A DNA stretch of 64,000 nucleotides, from positions 62,001 to 126,000 of the forward strand of contig CAJNDS010002209.1 of the NCBI GenBank assembly GCA_905221605.1. Direction: 5' to 3'. The notes below the pieces were generated by a model. The model did not search any database and was not told the origin of the DNA. It saw nothing but the letters and a program-made list of their open reading frames with translations. Made by a program: the position numbers and the translations under genes. Below are positions 12,818-23,409 of the stretch, one piece after another. Numbering within the stretch: position 1 is the first letter of the stretch; the number at the start of each line of letters is the position of its first letter. The stretch is from Symbiodinium natans. Taxonomy: Eukaryota; Sar; Dinophyceae; Suessiales; Symbiodiniaceae.

Positions 12818-12864
12818 CAAAGCAGCGCGTCGCCTCTCTTGAGCTGCAGGCGCATACCGAGCCT
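12818..12864 (-). CDS. Exon resembling a P4H/2OG oxygenase strand
   Basis: Reads RLGMRLQLKRGDALLW, like the 'V-x-P-x-x-G-x-ALLW' strand of P4H-type dioxygenases. Acceptor CACAG|A, GT donor. CCCTAAA lies to the left and TTTAGGG to the right. The rest of such a gene was not found nearby, so this may be a second, partial P4H-type gene. Confidence 0.45.
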
Positions 12865-13264
12865 CTGTGCCCCAGGGAGGGTTTAGGGTTTAGGGTTTAG
12901 GGTTTAGGGTTTAGGGTTTAGGGTTTAGGGTTTAGGGTTGAGGGCTGAGGGTTGAGGGTTGAGGGTTTAGGTTTAAGTTGTTTAGTGTTTAAACCCAAAC
13001 CCCAAATCCCCAAATCCCCAAAACCTAAAACCTTAATTCTACAAAAGATCGACATCCCCAAACCTATTCTCTCAACTCCGCGCCCGCCCACACTAGAGAA
13101 TAGCAGATTCTCGAGTTTAAATCAGGAACAAAGCACGGAGCCTGAAACTCAAGCACGAATTCTGCCCTTGACGTCTCAGTACCCCACCCCAAAACGCTCT
13201 AAACCCTATAAACCCAATAAACTTTTTAAACTTTATAAACCCCAAAACCCCCAACCCCCAACAC

Positions 13265-13315
13265 CCAGCGCCTGTAGAAAAAGACCTCGTCGGAGTCGCT
13301 GAGGCAGATATAGGC
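13265..13315 (-). CDS. Exon-like segment AYICLSDSDEVFFYRRW
   Basis: 17 codons in phase 0. Acceptor GCCTAG|G, donor GTGTTG. No family recognised. Confidence 0.45.
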
Positions 13316-13909
13316 CTAGGCGAAGTTTGATAGCCGGCAAACAGGATGAAGAAGAACAGACGCCAACTCACATTGAGAGGGGTTTAGGGTTTAGGGTGGA
13401 ATATGCGCATGGCAAAATGATCGGGTTACCTTGCTACTTGAGTCTTTGCGTTCCGCAACAGCAATCGACTTGAAAGATCAAACTTAACACTTGAAGGTTG
13501 GGGACGTACACCCCAAGCAGCTTCCCAAAACATACCGACAATCCAAAGCACCTAGGAAAATCGAGCCTGCCCTAGACCCCTCCTTGAGCCCTGTTAGCCC
13601 GAAAGCGGCATGAAGCATGCCATATTGGGCGCGGGGTTTATAGGGGCCCTAATCATTTGAACAGGGTTGGGGTAATTATGGTATCATTATTAAGGGTCCT
13701 AGAACCCCTAAACCTCAACTCTCAAAACAGGGAACAAGGGGCCTACCCTGGGTAATAGTAGCCCTAAACAGTAAACCCTGAATCCTTAAAAAAAGGGTCC
13801 TAGATACCCAGAGAGCCCAACACCCCTTAGTTAAGGAATATACCTTACACTATGTAGGGATCCTCAACATTATTTGAGGGGTATTGGGCTCTTTGGAAAG
13901 AGGGCTCAC

Positions 13910-13976
13910 TGAGCCCAATGGTCTGCTCCAGCTGAGTGCAGGGCGGACTTATGACCGCAGCCTCGGTTGCAGAGAC
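13910..13976 (-). CDS. Exon-like segment with canonical splice sites
   Basis: Reads VSATEAAVISPPCTQLEQTI. Acceptor TCCGCAG|G and donor GTGAGC are unusually strong for this region. No family recognised. Confidence 0.5.
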
Positions 13977-14465
13977 CTGCGGACGATGGTTTAGGGTTTA
14001 GGGCTTAGAGGGTCTTGGGGTCCAAGTTTCCATCAACCCTGAACTCCAAACTCTACAGCAACCAATCCTTCTTTATACCCACACCACAACATCCAACATT
14101 TATCGGAATGCGTTGAAAAAAAAAACGCTTGCTCATCATGATTCGGGAAGGCAAGCGCTTCAAGCCGAAGCAAGAAATCGGAGAAAAAAAAAAAAAAAAA
14201 CAAGCTGTTTCATCCCACATGCGCACCCCTAACCCTAAACCCTAAACCCTAAACCCTGAACCCTAAACTTTAACCCCCCTAACGCCCTCGGCGGCTGGAC
14301 AAGTAAGGAGGCAGCTTAAACCCTAACCTCCTTAAAAGCCTACTTGGAGGTTCAGGGTGCTTGTAACCCCAAACTACACTTATAGGCCCCCTAAGTCCCC
14401 TCAGTCCTCTAAGTAGGTTAAGAGTAGGCTTCTAATTGGGGCAAAAAAATACCCATATGACCCCC

Positions 14466-14655
14466 CTAAACCCTAAAAACCCTAAAAACCCTAAAAACCC
14501 TAAAAACCCTAAAACCCTAAAAACCCTAAAAACCCTAAAAACCCTAAAAACCCTAAAACCCTGAAAACCCGAAAAACCCTAAAACCCCTAAAAACCCTAA
14601 AAACCCTAAAAACCCTAAAAAACCCTAAAAACCCTAAAAACCCTAAACCCTAAAC
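14466..14655 (-). repeat. CCCTAAAAA variant array
   Basis: About 20 copies of an 8- or 9-bp variant of the telomere-type unit with extra A, ending in two normal CCCTAAA units. Confidence 0.9.
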
Positions 14656-14730
14656 CCTGACGGGTCTTAGGGCTCTCATGTTTCAGGGCTGAGGTTCGGG
14701 TTGAAACTGTCTCCTTCCTCCATTCCTCCA

Positions 14731-14835
14731 GACCCAAGAGTAACCTAGGAAAAAAGGGGATGCCCTTTTTGGTTTAAAGGGGCTTATAAGGGAACCTGAA
14801 CCTTAAATCAGGGAATCAGGGCCAACTCTGGGTCC
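14731..14835. repeat. Dispersed family 3 (GACCCAAGAGTAACCTAGG)
   Basis: Shares the core CCCTTTTTGGTTTAAAGGGG and the end CTCTGGGTCC with copies at 21.8, 26.1 and 58.4 kb. The two ends are imperfect inverted repeats. Confidence 0.7.
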
Positions 14836-15113
14836 ACGGTTTAGGGTTTAGGGTTTAGGGTTTAGGGTTTGGGGCCTAGTATTTGCTGCCGAGAGGTGAG
14901 GGGATTCAGGGTCTAGGGGTGAGCCTCCACATGTAGGCGATTTCGTCTTTCATGCGGCAGCATATGATATATAACGGAACCTCTTGAGGAGCAATAAGAA
15001 TAACAACAACCCTAAACCCTAAACCTAAACCCTAAACCCTAAACCCTAAACCCTAAACCCTAAACCCTAAACCCTAACCCTAAACCCTAAACCCTAAACC
15101 CTAAACCCTAAAC

Positions 15114-15164
15114 CAGCGAGAGCTTGGGCCGCCTTGCTGCGAGCTCGTCCGCACGATGCGCAGC
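15114..15164 (-). CDS. Exon-like segment AAHRADELAARRPKLSL
   Basis: 17 codons. Acceptor CTCTCAG|G. The donor GTTTAG is the first bases of the TTTAGGG repeat in the sense strand. No family recognised. Confidence 0.45.
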
Positions 15165-15202
15165 CTGAGAGGTTCCCATCAATACAGTCGGGCTCACAAG
15201 AG

Positions 15203-15605
15203 GGTTTAGGGGTTCAGGGTTTAGGGGTTCAGGGTTTAGGGGTTCAGGGTTTAGGGTCTAGAGTTTAGGGTTTAGGGTTTGGGGGTTTGGGGGTTTAGGG
15301 GTTTGGGGTTTAGGGGTTTAGAGGTTTAGGGGTTTAGGGGTTTAGGGGTTTAGAGGTTTAGGGGTTTGGGGGTTTAGGGGTTTAGGGGTTTAGGGGTTAA
15401 GGGGTTAAGGGGTTTAGGGGTTTAGGGGTTTAGGGGTTTAGGGGTTTAGGGGTTTAAGGGTTTAGGGGTTTCGGGGTTTAGGGGTTTCGGGGTTTAGGGG
15501 TTTAGGGGTTTAGGGGTTTAGGGGTTTAGGGGTTTTCGGGTTTAGGGGTTAGGGCTTTAGGGGTTTAGGGTTTAGGGTTTAGTGTAGGGGTTTAGGGGTT
15601 TAGTG
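15203..15605 (+). repeat. TTTAGGGG variant array, about 400 bp
   Basis: An 8-bp unit with four G replaces the 7-bp unit, with scattered substitutions. Confidence 0.9.
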
Positions 15606-15619
15606 TTGAAGAGTTTGTA

Positions 15620-15730
15620 TACTCGAAGGTTCATGGGTCCTTGTTAAGTAGGCTTAGAAGTACCCGAGTTACAGCCATCCTTGCCTTACTTCTACCCCCG
15701 TACTTAGAAGTACCCGTGCACCTCCAAGTG
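15620..15730. repeat. Foldback family 1
   Basis: The left end ACTCGAAGGTTCATGGGT is matched by the inverted right end ACCCGTGCACCTCCAAGT. Confidence 0.7.
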
Positions 15731-15919
15731 GGCACAAACTCTGCTGTAAGCCCTTGCTAACATACCATTTTATATCTGTCAACAACGAAATGAAAAAACA
15801 CAAATACAGGATAACAATCCCGATATTGCTCTTAAAGGAGTGTATATATATATATATATCCTAAACCCTAAACCCTAAACCCTAAACCCTAAGCTTGCTG
15901 CTGTTGCATGCTGCTTTAC

Positions 15920-16251
15920 CCTGGCAACCGAAACCGGTTGGAAATCCAATCTGGTGTCTGAATTGCGTCTGCTTTGGATCTAAAGATCCGCACGCCCTCC
16001 AGGGCTGCGAGTTGCAAATCGATGACAAATGCGATGTCTGCATCTTCGCGAACGCCCGCATGATTCTCCCTCTGCCAAGCCGGTATCGGGGACATCATCA
16101 CGAAGTAGCGGCTGGCACTTCCATCTGCTGCAACCCCTCCCGGGATGAGACCATCACGAATGATGGAGTGCATATTGCAGCGAAACGTGCCGTGGTAAGC
16201 CAATTTTGGCATTGCCTCAAAGGCTTCACAGGTGTAACCAGTGCCACACCG
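15920..16251 (-). CDS. KptA/Tpt1-type (RNA 2'-phosphotransferase fold) exon
   Basis: An internal exon of about 110 codons. It contains AYHGTFRCNMHSIIRDGLIP at the start of the fold and, 50-70 residues on, DIAFVIDLQLAALEGVRIF followed by RSKADAIQTPDWI. This matches the order HGT...I-x-x-GL...I-D-x-x-x-A-x-x-x-G-I-x-F-x-x-S-x-x-x-V-x-T-P of KptA/Tpt1 proteins, which remove the 2'-phosphate left at tRNA splice junctions using NAD. An in-frame TAG marks the AG|C acceptor side and CCAGG|GTAAAG is the donor. CCCTAAA lies to the left and TTTAGGG to the right, as for other exons here. The typical VHLA stretch is degenerate (RYFVMMSPI). The flanking exons of this gene are not securely identified. It could be a stand-alone domain of a larger dinoflagellate protein. 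Confidence 0.7.
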
Positions 16252-16395
16252 CTACACCTCTACCCAACCCAGCCCAACAAAACCCGAGACACCCGAAAGC
16301 CTCAACTCGAGTATAGGGTTTAGGGTTTAGGGTTTAGGGTTCAGGGTTCAGGGTTTAGGGTTTAAGGCTTAGCAAATCCCCAACATCCCTATAAC

Positions 16396-16456
16396 CTGGG
16401 CGACGCGGCGGCCCGAGCAAGTCCATGGAAAAGCCGCCCACCGCCGTCAGCCGCTC
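16396..16456 (-). CDS. Exon-like segment upstream of the KptA-type exon
   Basis: Reads ERLTAVGGFSMDLLGPPRRP with acceptor TCAAG|G and a GT donor. It lies 144 bp upstream (sense) of the KptA-type exon and may belong to the same gene. No family recognised. Confidence 0.45.
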
Positions 16457-16489
16457 CTTGACAGACGGGAACCGATCGTGAGGTGATGA

Positions 16490-16713
16490 CTTGGGATGTT
16501 CCCCCTTGTTTAGGGTTTAGGGTTAGGGTTTAGGGTTTAGGGTTTAGGGTTTAGGGTTTAGGGTTTAGGGTTTAGGGTTTAGGGTTTAGGGTTTAGGGTT
16601 TAGGGTTTAGGGTTTAGGGTTTAGGGTTTAGGGTTTAGGGTTTAGGGTTTAGGGTGGGGATTACCGATTACACTCCGCATTCAGGACTGTTAGCATAAAA
16701 GGGAGCATCCCAA
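16490..16713. repeat. Foldback family 2 split by a TTTAGGG array
   Basis: The left end CTTGGGATGTTCCCCCTT is followed directly by about 147 bp of TTTAGGG repeat. After it comes the matching right half with AGGACTGTTAGCATAAAAGG and the terminal CATCCCAA. Confidence 0.75.
16508..16654 (+). repeat. (TTTAGGG)n array inside a foldback element
   Basis: About 20 copies, placed exactly between the left end (16490-16507) and right part (16655-16713) of a family-2 foldback repeat. Confidence 0.9.
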
Positions 16714-16914
16714 ATTACGGCAAAAGAAACTCGAGGATTAACCTTGCGGTTTTTCTAGGGTCGGGATTTAGGGTTTAGGGTTAGGTTTTAGGGTTTAGGG
16801 CTTCGTGTTTAGGTTTTAGGGTTCAGCATCTCAAGTCAAAGCAATCACTAGCCCCAGCAGCTTGTCATGCGACGCCAACCCATGGGGTCCCGCAACATTA
16901 GTACCAGGAATATG

Positions 16915-17013
16915 TTGGGATGCTCCCCCTTATACAGACCTTAAATAGGGACTATAATGGGCGGGTACTATCATCCCCATTAAGGACTGTTAGTTTACGG
17001 GGGAACATCCCAA
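16915..17013. repeat. Foldback family 2 (TTGGGATGTTCCCCCTTATA ends)
   Basis: Left TTGGGATGCTCCCCCTTATA, right GGGGGAACATCCCAA, with ACAGACCTTAA / TTAAGGACTGT as inner inverted arms. Confidence 0.75.
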
Positions 17014-17239
17014 GTAACATGTTCGATTTTAATCCTCAAGGCAGTTTTCCTCCAACCTATCCTCCGACTCGTTCTGTCCACCGAACCCTTCTAACACTAT
17101 GTCAAGACGCACCAACTTCTTTTGTAAAGGAAATGCCTATCCATGCAGATATTCCCTAAACCCTAAACCCTGGACTCTGGACCCTAGAGCCTAGATCGTG
17201 CACGATGGACTCCTACCAGCAGCCTTAGGTAGCTCGGAT

Positions 17240-17344
17240 GGGGGGTTACGAGAATAGGACCCTAAGACAGACCCCCAATAATAGGATCCCCTTAGAATAA
17301 GGACCCCCAATAAGGTACAGCACCCTTCATTGCGGAACCCCCCG
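17240..17344. repeat. Dispersed family 4 (inverted)
   Basis: GGGGGGTTACGAGAATAGGA at the left, CCCCAATAAGGTACAGCACC and TTGCGGAACCCCCC at the right. Confidence 0.65.
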
Positions 17345-17380
17345 GACACCCTAAACCCTAAACCCTAAACCCTCCTCAAC

Positions 17381-17434
17381 GGATTGCACCACCGCGGTCT
17401 CAGCGAAGCCAACCAAGCGCAGCGTGCGGTCGCC
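17381..17434 (-). CDS. Exon-like segment GDRTLRLVGFAETAVVQS
   Basis: 18 codons between CCCTAAA (left) and TTTAGGG (right). Acceptor CCGAG|G, GT donor. No family recognised. Confidence 0.45.
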
Positions 17435-19925
17435 CTCGGAGTAGGCTTCAGGTTGAGTCTTGTTTAGGGTTTAGGGTTTAGGGTTTAGGGTTTAGGGCTT
17501 TGGGTTTAGGGTTTAGGTTTAAGAGTTTAGGGTGTAGGGTTTGGTTGATGGCTTCAGGTCGAGGGTTTGGGGGCTTGAGGTTGAGGCTTTTTAGGGTTTA
17601 CGGCTTGAGGTTGAGGGCTTGGGGTTTGGATTGGAGGTGTCTCGGGTTCAGTGTGCATAGGGTCAGGGTCGAGGGCTCTGACCGCTTTGGGGTCTAGTGT
17701 ACAGAGGGCTGGGGTACAGGGTTGAGAGTCTTGAGGGATGAGGGTTTAGGTTTGAGGGTTGAGGATTTGAGGGGTTGAGAGTGCACATAGGGTTGGGGTA
17801 TAGGGTTTGGGATTTGACCAACAACAAATTCGGCCTACACTTGTACAAATAAATGTGTCTCTCTCTGTGTACGCACACATATCTCCGGGGGTCCTAGGGG
17901 AACCACTAGCCTATCACGCCAGTGCCTCTTCCGGAGTCTCCGCCCGTGGGCGCGATGCCTGTTCCTGTCGGGTTGCTTGGTGTTTGGCTTGGGGCTAGGG
18001 AGTTTTGGATGACTGCAGCCGAAGATATCCCTATAATAGCCCCTAAATAACCCTGAACACTAAACACTAAATCCTAAACCCTAAACTCCTAAACCTCTTA
18101 AGTCTTAATGCTACACCATGTCCAGTAGCCTTAGGATAACCCAGGGGTTGAATGCAGTCCGAAAATGCTCGCCTACGCCCGAACCCTTAAGGACATTAGA
18201 GGATGGGGGAATAAACAGAGATAAGGGGGGGTGGGGGGGCTAAGGGGTAGGGTAGGGGGGATAAGGGGGGGTAGGGTGGGGGGATAAGGGGGGGCAGGGT
18301 AGGGGGGATAAGGGGGGTAGCGGGCAAAATAACCTCAAAACAAATTGGATCCCCGCCCTGACTCACTCCCGAACCCTGGCAAGATGATTTTATCAGTCTC
18401 AGCCGGCAGATTTTAGGATGTTCGCGCAGCTTTTGCATCAGAATGAAGCAGGTCAAGTTCACAAAGCAGGCGGTTCGTTTTGCACCGATGGGTTTGCAAA
18501 CAAAAAAGGCAGCAAGCAACTTCCGTGCGCGGTGCGAATGCGTGGACGTTGGACGCTTGCAGCTTTCAGCCTTCCCGCGAACAAAGGCAAGATGGCCACC
18601 GATCGCCACCAATATCTTGAAGCCATAGCTTAAAAAAACATATGCACATGCTCATGCAAAAGAAGACCTACGGATCCAAGGGCTGGCTTGCCTATGTTTA
18701 CAACTTGTCGGCACAAGTTGCCTCCTGGGGCAGCAGGTCGAGAAAATGAGCTGCTTCATCGTCTGAAAGGAGTCTCTTGACCTTTGGGCCATGGAGGGAC
18801 ATGAACCCGAAACCTAAACCCTCTACCCTTCAACGGCCCCCTGCTTACCCCTAAACCATAAACATCAAAACCTAAACCCTCTACCCCCTTAACCCGATAA
18901 GGTGGGCTTAGCCCGTGGTTCTGAGGTCTTAAAGCAACATAACGCCGCACACAGCTGAAGCGACACACACATTCCTCAAAAGCTAACATCTAAGCCACCC
19001 TGCCGAGAGTTACCTGCATACCTCTCAAAAAGGGAACCCACCCACATTTTGGGGGAGATCAGTTCAAGAGAATATAGCTCTGGACAAAAAACCCGACATC
19101 TTTACGAGAGCTGACCAAGGGCTAAGCAAGATCAACCGCAACCACTAAACCCTCCAACCCTTAACCTCAGCCCTAAACACACTAAACTTTCAAAGGGCGC
19201 CGTGGCGGCGAAAAATGAGTCGTGCTCCCGACATTCGGGTGCCTTCTTTGGGATACTTAGCTATGATAACACGGGACTTTAGGGTCTCCTGACATTGGCT
19301 TACCTTCCTTGTGGGAATTACTTGCGGCTTTAGGGTCAGAGAGCTGAACAACTGGGAGTCGAGTGGAGCACTTCGATCGGATACTTTGGTCGAGGTTAGG
19401 GTTTAGGGTTTAGGGTTTAGGGCTTAGGGCTTAGGGCTTAGGGCTTAGGGCTTAGGGCTTAGGGTTAGGACTGAAATCGTAGGCCGCGTCCATCGACTTG
19501 GCGAGCCATCTTGTGTTATCCGAAAACGCCCTAAAATCCTTCGAGCCTGGTAACCCTAAACCCTGAACACCCCTAATACACCCTAAACCCTAATTCCCAA
19601 ACCCTAAGCCCTGCCAACCCTGAACCCTGAACACCCTAAACCCTAAACCCTAAACCCTAAACCCTAAACCCTAAACCCTAAACCCTAAACCCTAGAGCCT
19701 TCTTGGACTGGGGCTTCCATCTTGCATGTAAAGCAACGTTTTGTTTGATGTTGCTCGTGTCTCCAAAAGACCCAGTATAGACACTCACCAATGTGTACGC
19801 AAGGAGTCCTATACATATATGTATATGAATATCAAGGTATATGTATGTGCATATATATATATATAATGTATATGCATAAACGTATATGGACTCTATATAT
19901 ATATATATATATAAATAGTATACAG

Positions 19926-20032
19926 TTAGAAATCACCGTCGGCTGGGCTCCACACCGCAACCAGTTTCGGCTTGTCACCTCGCGAGGGGCTCAGGGAACC
20001 GAAGGCGAAGCATGGGCTCTGGACGTCTTAGG
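19926..20032 (+). CDS. Exon-like segment, plus strand
   Basis: Acceptor TATACAG, donor GTGTAG. 35 codons reading LEITVGWAPHRNQFRLVTSR and on to EAWALDVL. TTTAGGG variants follow. Parts of the minus strand are also open, so the strand is not certain. Confidence 0.35.
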
Positions 20033-20035
20033 GTG

Positions 20036-20496
20036 TAGAGGGTTTAGGGTTTAGAGGGTTTAGGGTTTAGGGTTTAGGGTTTAGAGGGTTTAGGGTTTAG
20101 GGTTTAGGGTTTAGAGTGTTGAGGGTTTAGGGTTTAGGGTTTAGGGGTTTAGAGGGTTGAGGCATTAAGGGTTTAGGGGTTTAGGGGTTTAGAGGGTTGA
20201 GGGTTTAGGGGTTTAGGGGTTAGAGGGTTGAGGGTTTAGGGGTTTAGAGGGTTTAGGGGTTTAGGGGTTTAGAGGGTTGAGGGTTTAGGGGTTTAGGGGT
20301 TAGAGGGTTGAGGGTTTAGGGGTTTAGAGGGTTGAGGGCTTAGGGGTTTAGAGGGTTGAGGGGTTTGGGGGTTTAGGGTTTAGAGGGTTGAGGGTTTAGG
20401 GGTGTAGGGGTTTAGGGTTTAGGGTTTGGGGTTTGGGGTTTGGGGTTTGGGGTTTGGGGTTAGGGGTTTGGGGTTAGGGGTTTGGGGGTTTAGGGT
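20036..20496 (+). repeat. TTTAGGG / TTTAGAGGG / TTTGGGG variant array
   Basis: A higher-order mix of 7-, 8- and 9-bp variants of the telomere-type unit over about 460 bp. Confidence 0.9.
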
Positions 20497-21810
20497 TGCC
20501 ATCTGGTCATTTCTCAAAAGTATGGTCCGTTTTTGGGTACCCTAGATATTCGGGACCTCCTTATAGTTGGATAGGGACGATAACTAGGAGAAGTGATACA
20601 GCTCCAGAGTTTTCAGCTTAGGGTAAGTTAGGGTAAAACCGCCACAATTGACACAGCAATAGCAGGGACGGTGAACAACCAAGCAACCATGCGTGAGGTG
20701 ATGGAACCAACTTGCTCCCGCCGCGGCTCTACTTAATATCCGGTTTAAACCCAAAACACCGACAGACCAAACCCCCTTCCAAACCCTAAACCCTAAACCC
20801 TAAACCCTAACCCCTAAACCCTAAACCCTGAACCTCCAAGCCCTAAACCTAAACCTTCAGCTCTAATAAACCCTATAAGAGCCCAATCCCCTGATCCCTT
20901 GAGGACAAGGCAGAGCTTGTAGGCAATGAGCTTGCACTCGCTCTCCCCGCCTCGCAGCCACTTTAGGGTTTAGGACTTAGGGTTTAGGGTTTAGTAAGGG
21001 TTCAAGGTTTAGGGTTATGTTGGGTGTTTATACTCTTAGGAGTGAGATTTGTTATTGCCTTTGATGCTCAGTTTAGAGTTTAGGGTGTGGGGTTTAGGGT
21101 TTAGGGCTTAGGGAGGTTTAGGGATTAGGTATACAGGAACCTCCACTGCCCTGTACCATGCCAGTGGGTTCCACAAACAAGCGCCATGAAGCAAGGAACT
21201 GAGCCTAAACCCTAGAAAAAGCTGATCCCAAACCCTAAAAAAAGAAGACTATACAATAATACAATAAAATCACATCCTAGACCCATGTTCTCCCACTAAG
21301 GCCCTCGCGCCCCAGACCCCGAACGTCGACGACAGCGCTCGTCTCGTACGGGAACCTTAGCGCAGGTTGCTTCTGCTGGACAGGCTACTGGGCCTTTTGA
21401 TGCCCATAATCAGCCCTGAACGACAAGAACTCATACATCAAGGTCCAGGTAAACCTGTAAAGGGTGCACTTTTCAGGGTTCACTCAGTCCACAAGAAGCA
21501 CTAGCAAACCCCAAGCTACCCAGGGCTTAGGCTTAAACCCTCTGAACAGGTATTTCGGGTAGGTATCATAATATCGGGGGCCTTAATGATTAGAACAGGG
21601 TTTGGGGGTTATTATAGTATCATGATACAGGGACCCTAAGGGGATACTGTTAGTAAGTATGCCGACCCCCATAGTATGTCCGAAGGGCCTGCGCCTGTAG
21701 TTTAGGTTTCCAAGCCATAAGGCGCGAACTCCTAGAGCCCGCTAAGACCACCAACGAATGAACCCGACATCTTCTCAAAACCTAAAGAAACCGTATATAG
21801 AGGCAGCCAA

Positions 21811-21923
21811 ACCCAAGAGAAACCTAGGAATAAAAGGGTGCCCTTTTTGGTTTAAAGGGGGTTTAAGATGGGAACCCAAACACCCCGAAACAGGGGGATG
21901 AAGGCCACTGCTGGGCATCCTAG
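21811..21923. repeat. Dispersed family 3
   Basis: CCCTTTTTGGTTTAAAGGGG core, ending CTGGGCATCCTAG. Confidence 0.7.
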
Positions 21924-22006
21924 TTGTCATGTCCCAACACCCTTTAAGGGCCCCCAAGGAATCGGATCCCTGCTACGAGGCAACAGGAGAAGCCTGAACC
22001 CTAGAC

Positions 22007-22355
22007 CTGACGTGGCAACGCCAACAATGACCACTTCGGCCCCCTCAGTCACTCTCTCATCGACCTGAGATGCTTTGGCGAAGACACGCTTTGTGCCGAT
22101 AGCCACTTGTTCATGGCCGTCATGACATGACCTGGTGGTGACCTTCCCAATGAGGCTGTGCACGGTCTGACCATCAAGTCGAGCGGCCGCTGGGATTGAG
22201 AGCTCGTATGCTGGCACCTTCCTCTCCTCAACGTCGGTCTCGAGGCTCACGCCAGGGCCATATGCTGTCTTGGATGTGATGACAAGTGTAGTGCCCACAA
22301 TGAGAGACAAGATATTCGCAACATCAGGCTGGGCTCGGTAAAGTTTAGGATCAAC
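22007..22355 (-). CDS. Unidentified 349-bp exon
   Basis: The longest repeat-free open island outside the retroelements and the KptA-type exon. It starts at TACTAACTTCAG|G, a branch-point-like sequence with an acceptor, and ends at a GTCTAG donor. It reads on as VDPKLYRAQPDVANILSLIV, then VSLETDVEERKVPAYELSIP, then VHSLIGKVTTRSCHDGHEQV and TEGAEVVIVGV. The last part loosely resembles an NfeD/YqiJ-like OB-fold (G-x-V-x-x ... G-x-x-V-x-V), but this is a guess. The same frame is also coding-like upstream to about 22470, interrupted only by one TAA at 22362-22364. It could therefore be one longer exon with a stop (pseudogene) or two exons. Confidence 0.5.
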
Positions 22356-23409
22356 CTGAAGTTAGTAGTCAGGGCCCACCTCGACGGTCATCAGATGCTT
22401 GTCATCCTTGTTGTCAGGATGAGGATGCATGACTGAGGCATAAGCGAGCCCGGTATTGTGAGGGCACGACAGCTGTCCACCGATATGAGAAGCTCAAGCT
22501 CTCCTTACTTACATGTTGGACTTATGTCCAGGCCCCGAGTAAAACTAGAGCCCGAATCATGGCATGGGCACACACGTCAACCCAAATCACCAGGCTGTAT
22601 GGGTTCCACTAGAACCCCTCTATACTACCCCCCCACCCCCCCCGGTCCCCCCCCCCCCCTGCCCTTAAATAACCTTAATTAGGCTTAATTATCCCTCAAT
22701 AACCATAATTATGGGGGGAACCTAGGGGGGGTAGTACCCTATGCCCTGACCCTAAACCCTAAACCCTAAACCCTAAACCCTAAACCCTAAACGGGGCAGG
22801 AGGGTTAGTGGGGGAACCCATGAGGCTAGCTATTGGATCCAGGAGGCTCCTCTGTCTCCGGGCACAGCTGCCGCATCCTCTGGCCATGGCTTCCACAGTC
22901 TGGGGTTTAGGGTTTAGGGTTTAGGGTTTAGGGTTTAGGGTTTAGTGTTTAGGGTTTAGGGTTCAGGGTTTAGGGGGCTTCGGGGTCTTTGCCCGAAACT
23001 TCGAAGCCTCCAAAAAAATTAACTAGAGACATGCAAATCCCGGTAGCCATCTTGCTAGACACGAGTACGTGGTGGTCGGGGTGAGTGTAACTGCTCAAGC
23101 CATTGGGCCTTGCCGCCTGGCGCTACTGTGCGCCCTTACCAAAACCAAACGCCAAAAATCATGCGCTTCATCACTACGAAGGATGTAAACTTTTGACCCT
23201 AGGCCCTGCACCCGAGTCACTTTAAGCCTAACACCCGCCCTGAAAAGCCCTGCTGGTCTCCGGATGCTCAATTCTATTTGGAATTTCCTAAAACAAGGGT
23301 ACCCTTTTCAGACCCCGAACAGAATAGAATCCCCTAAAGGAAGCCCCAAAAGGGTACCCCCCCCATCATTTTTGGAAACCCCTCTCTGCCTTGGTTTTGC
23401 AATTTTCAG

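Larger units (their letters stand above)
17435..21990. other. Repeat-dominated stretch, few exon candidates
   Basis: It holds TTTAGGG variants, a G-rich run at 18200-18330, TA microsatellite at 19.8-19.9 kb and a 280-bp repeat-free island at 18340-18630 that is open in several frames. Smaller open islands lie at about 19.5, 20.9 and 21.3 kb. No family recognised. Confidence 0.5.

Noticed and set aside
18196-18633. Overlapping ORFs at 18.2-18.6 kb on both strands
   Set aside because: A repeat-free island open in several frames; no family and no clear splice sites, so not called.
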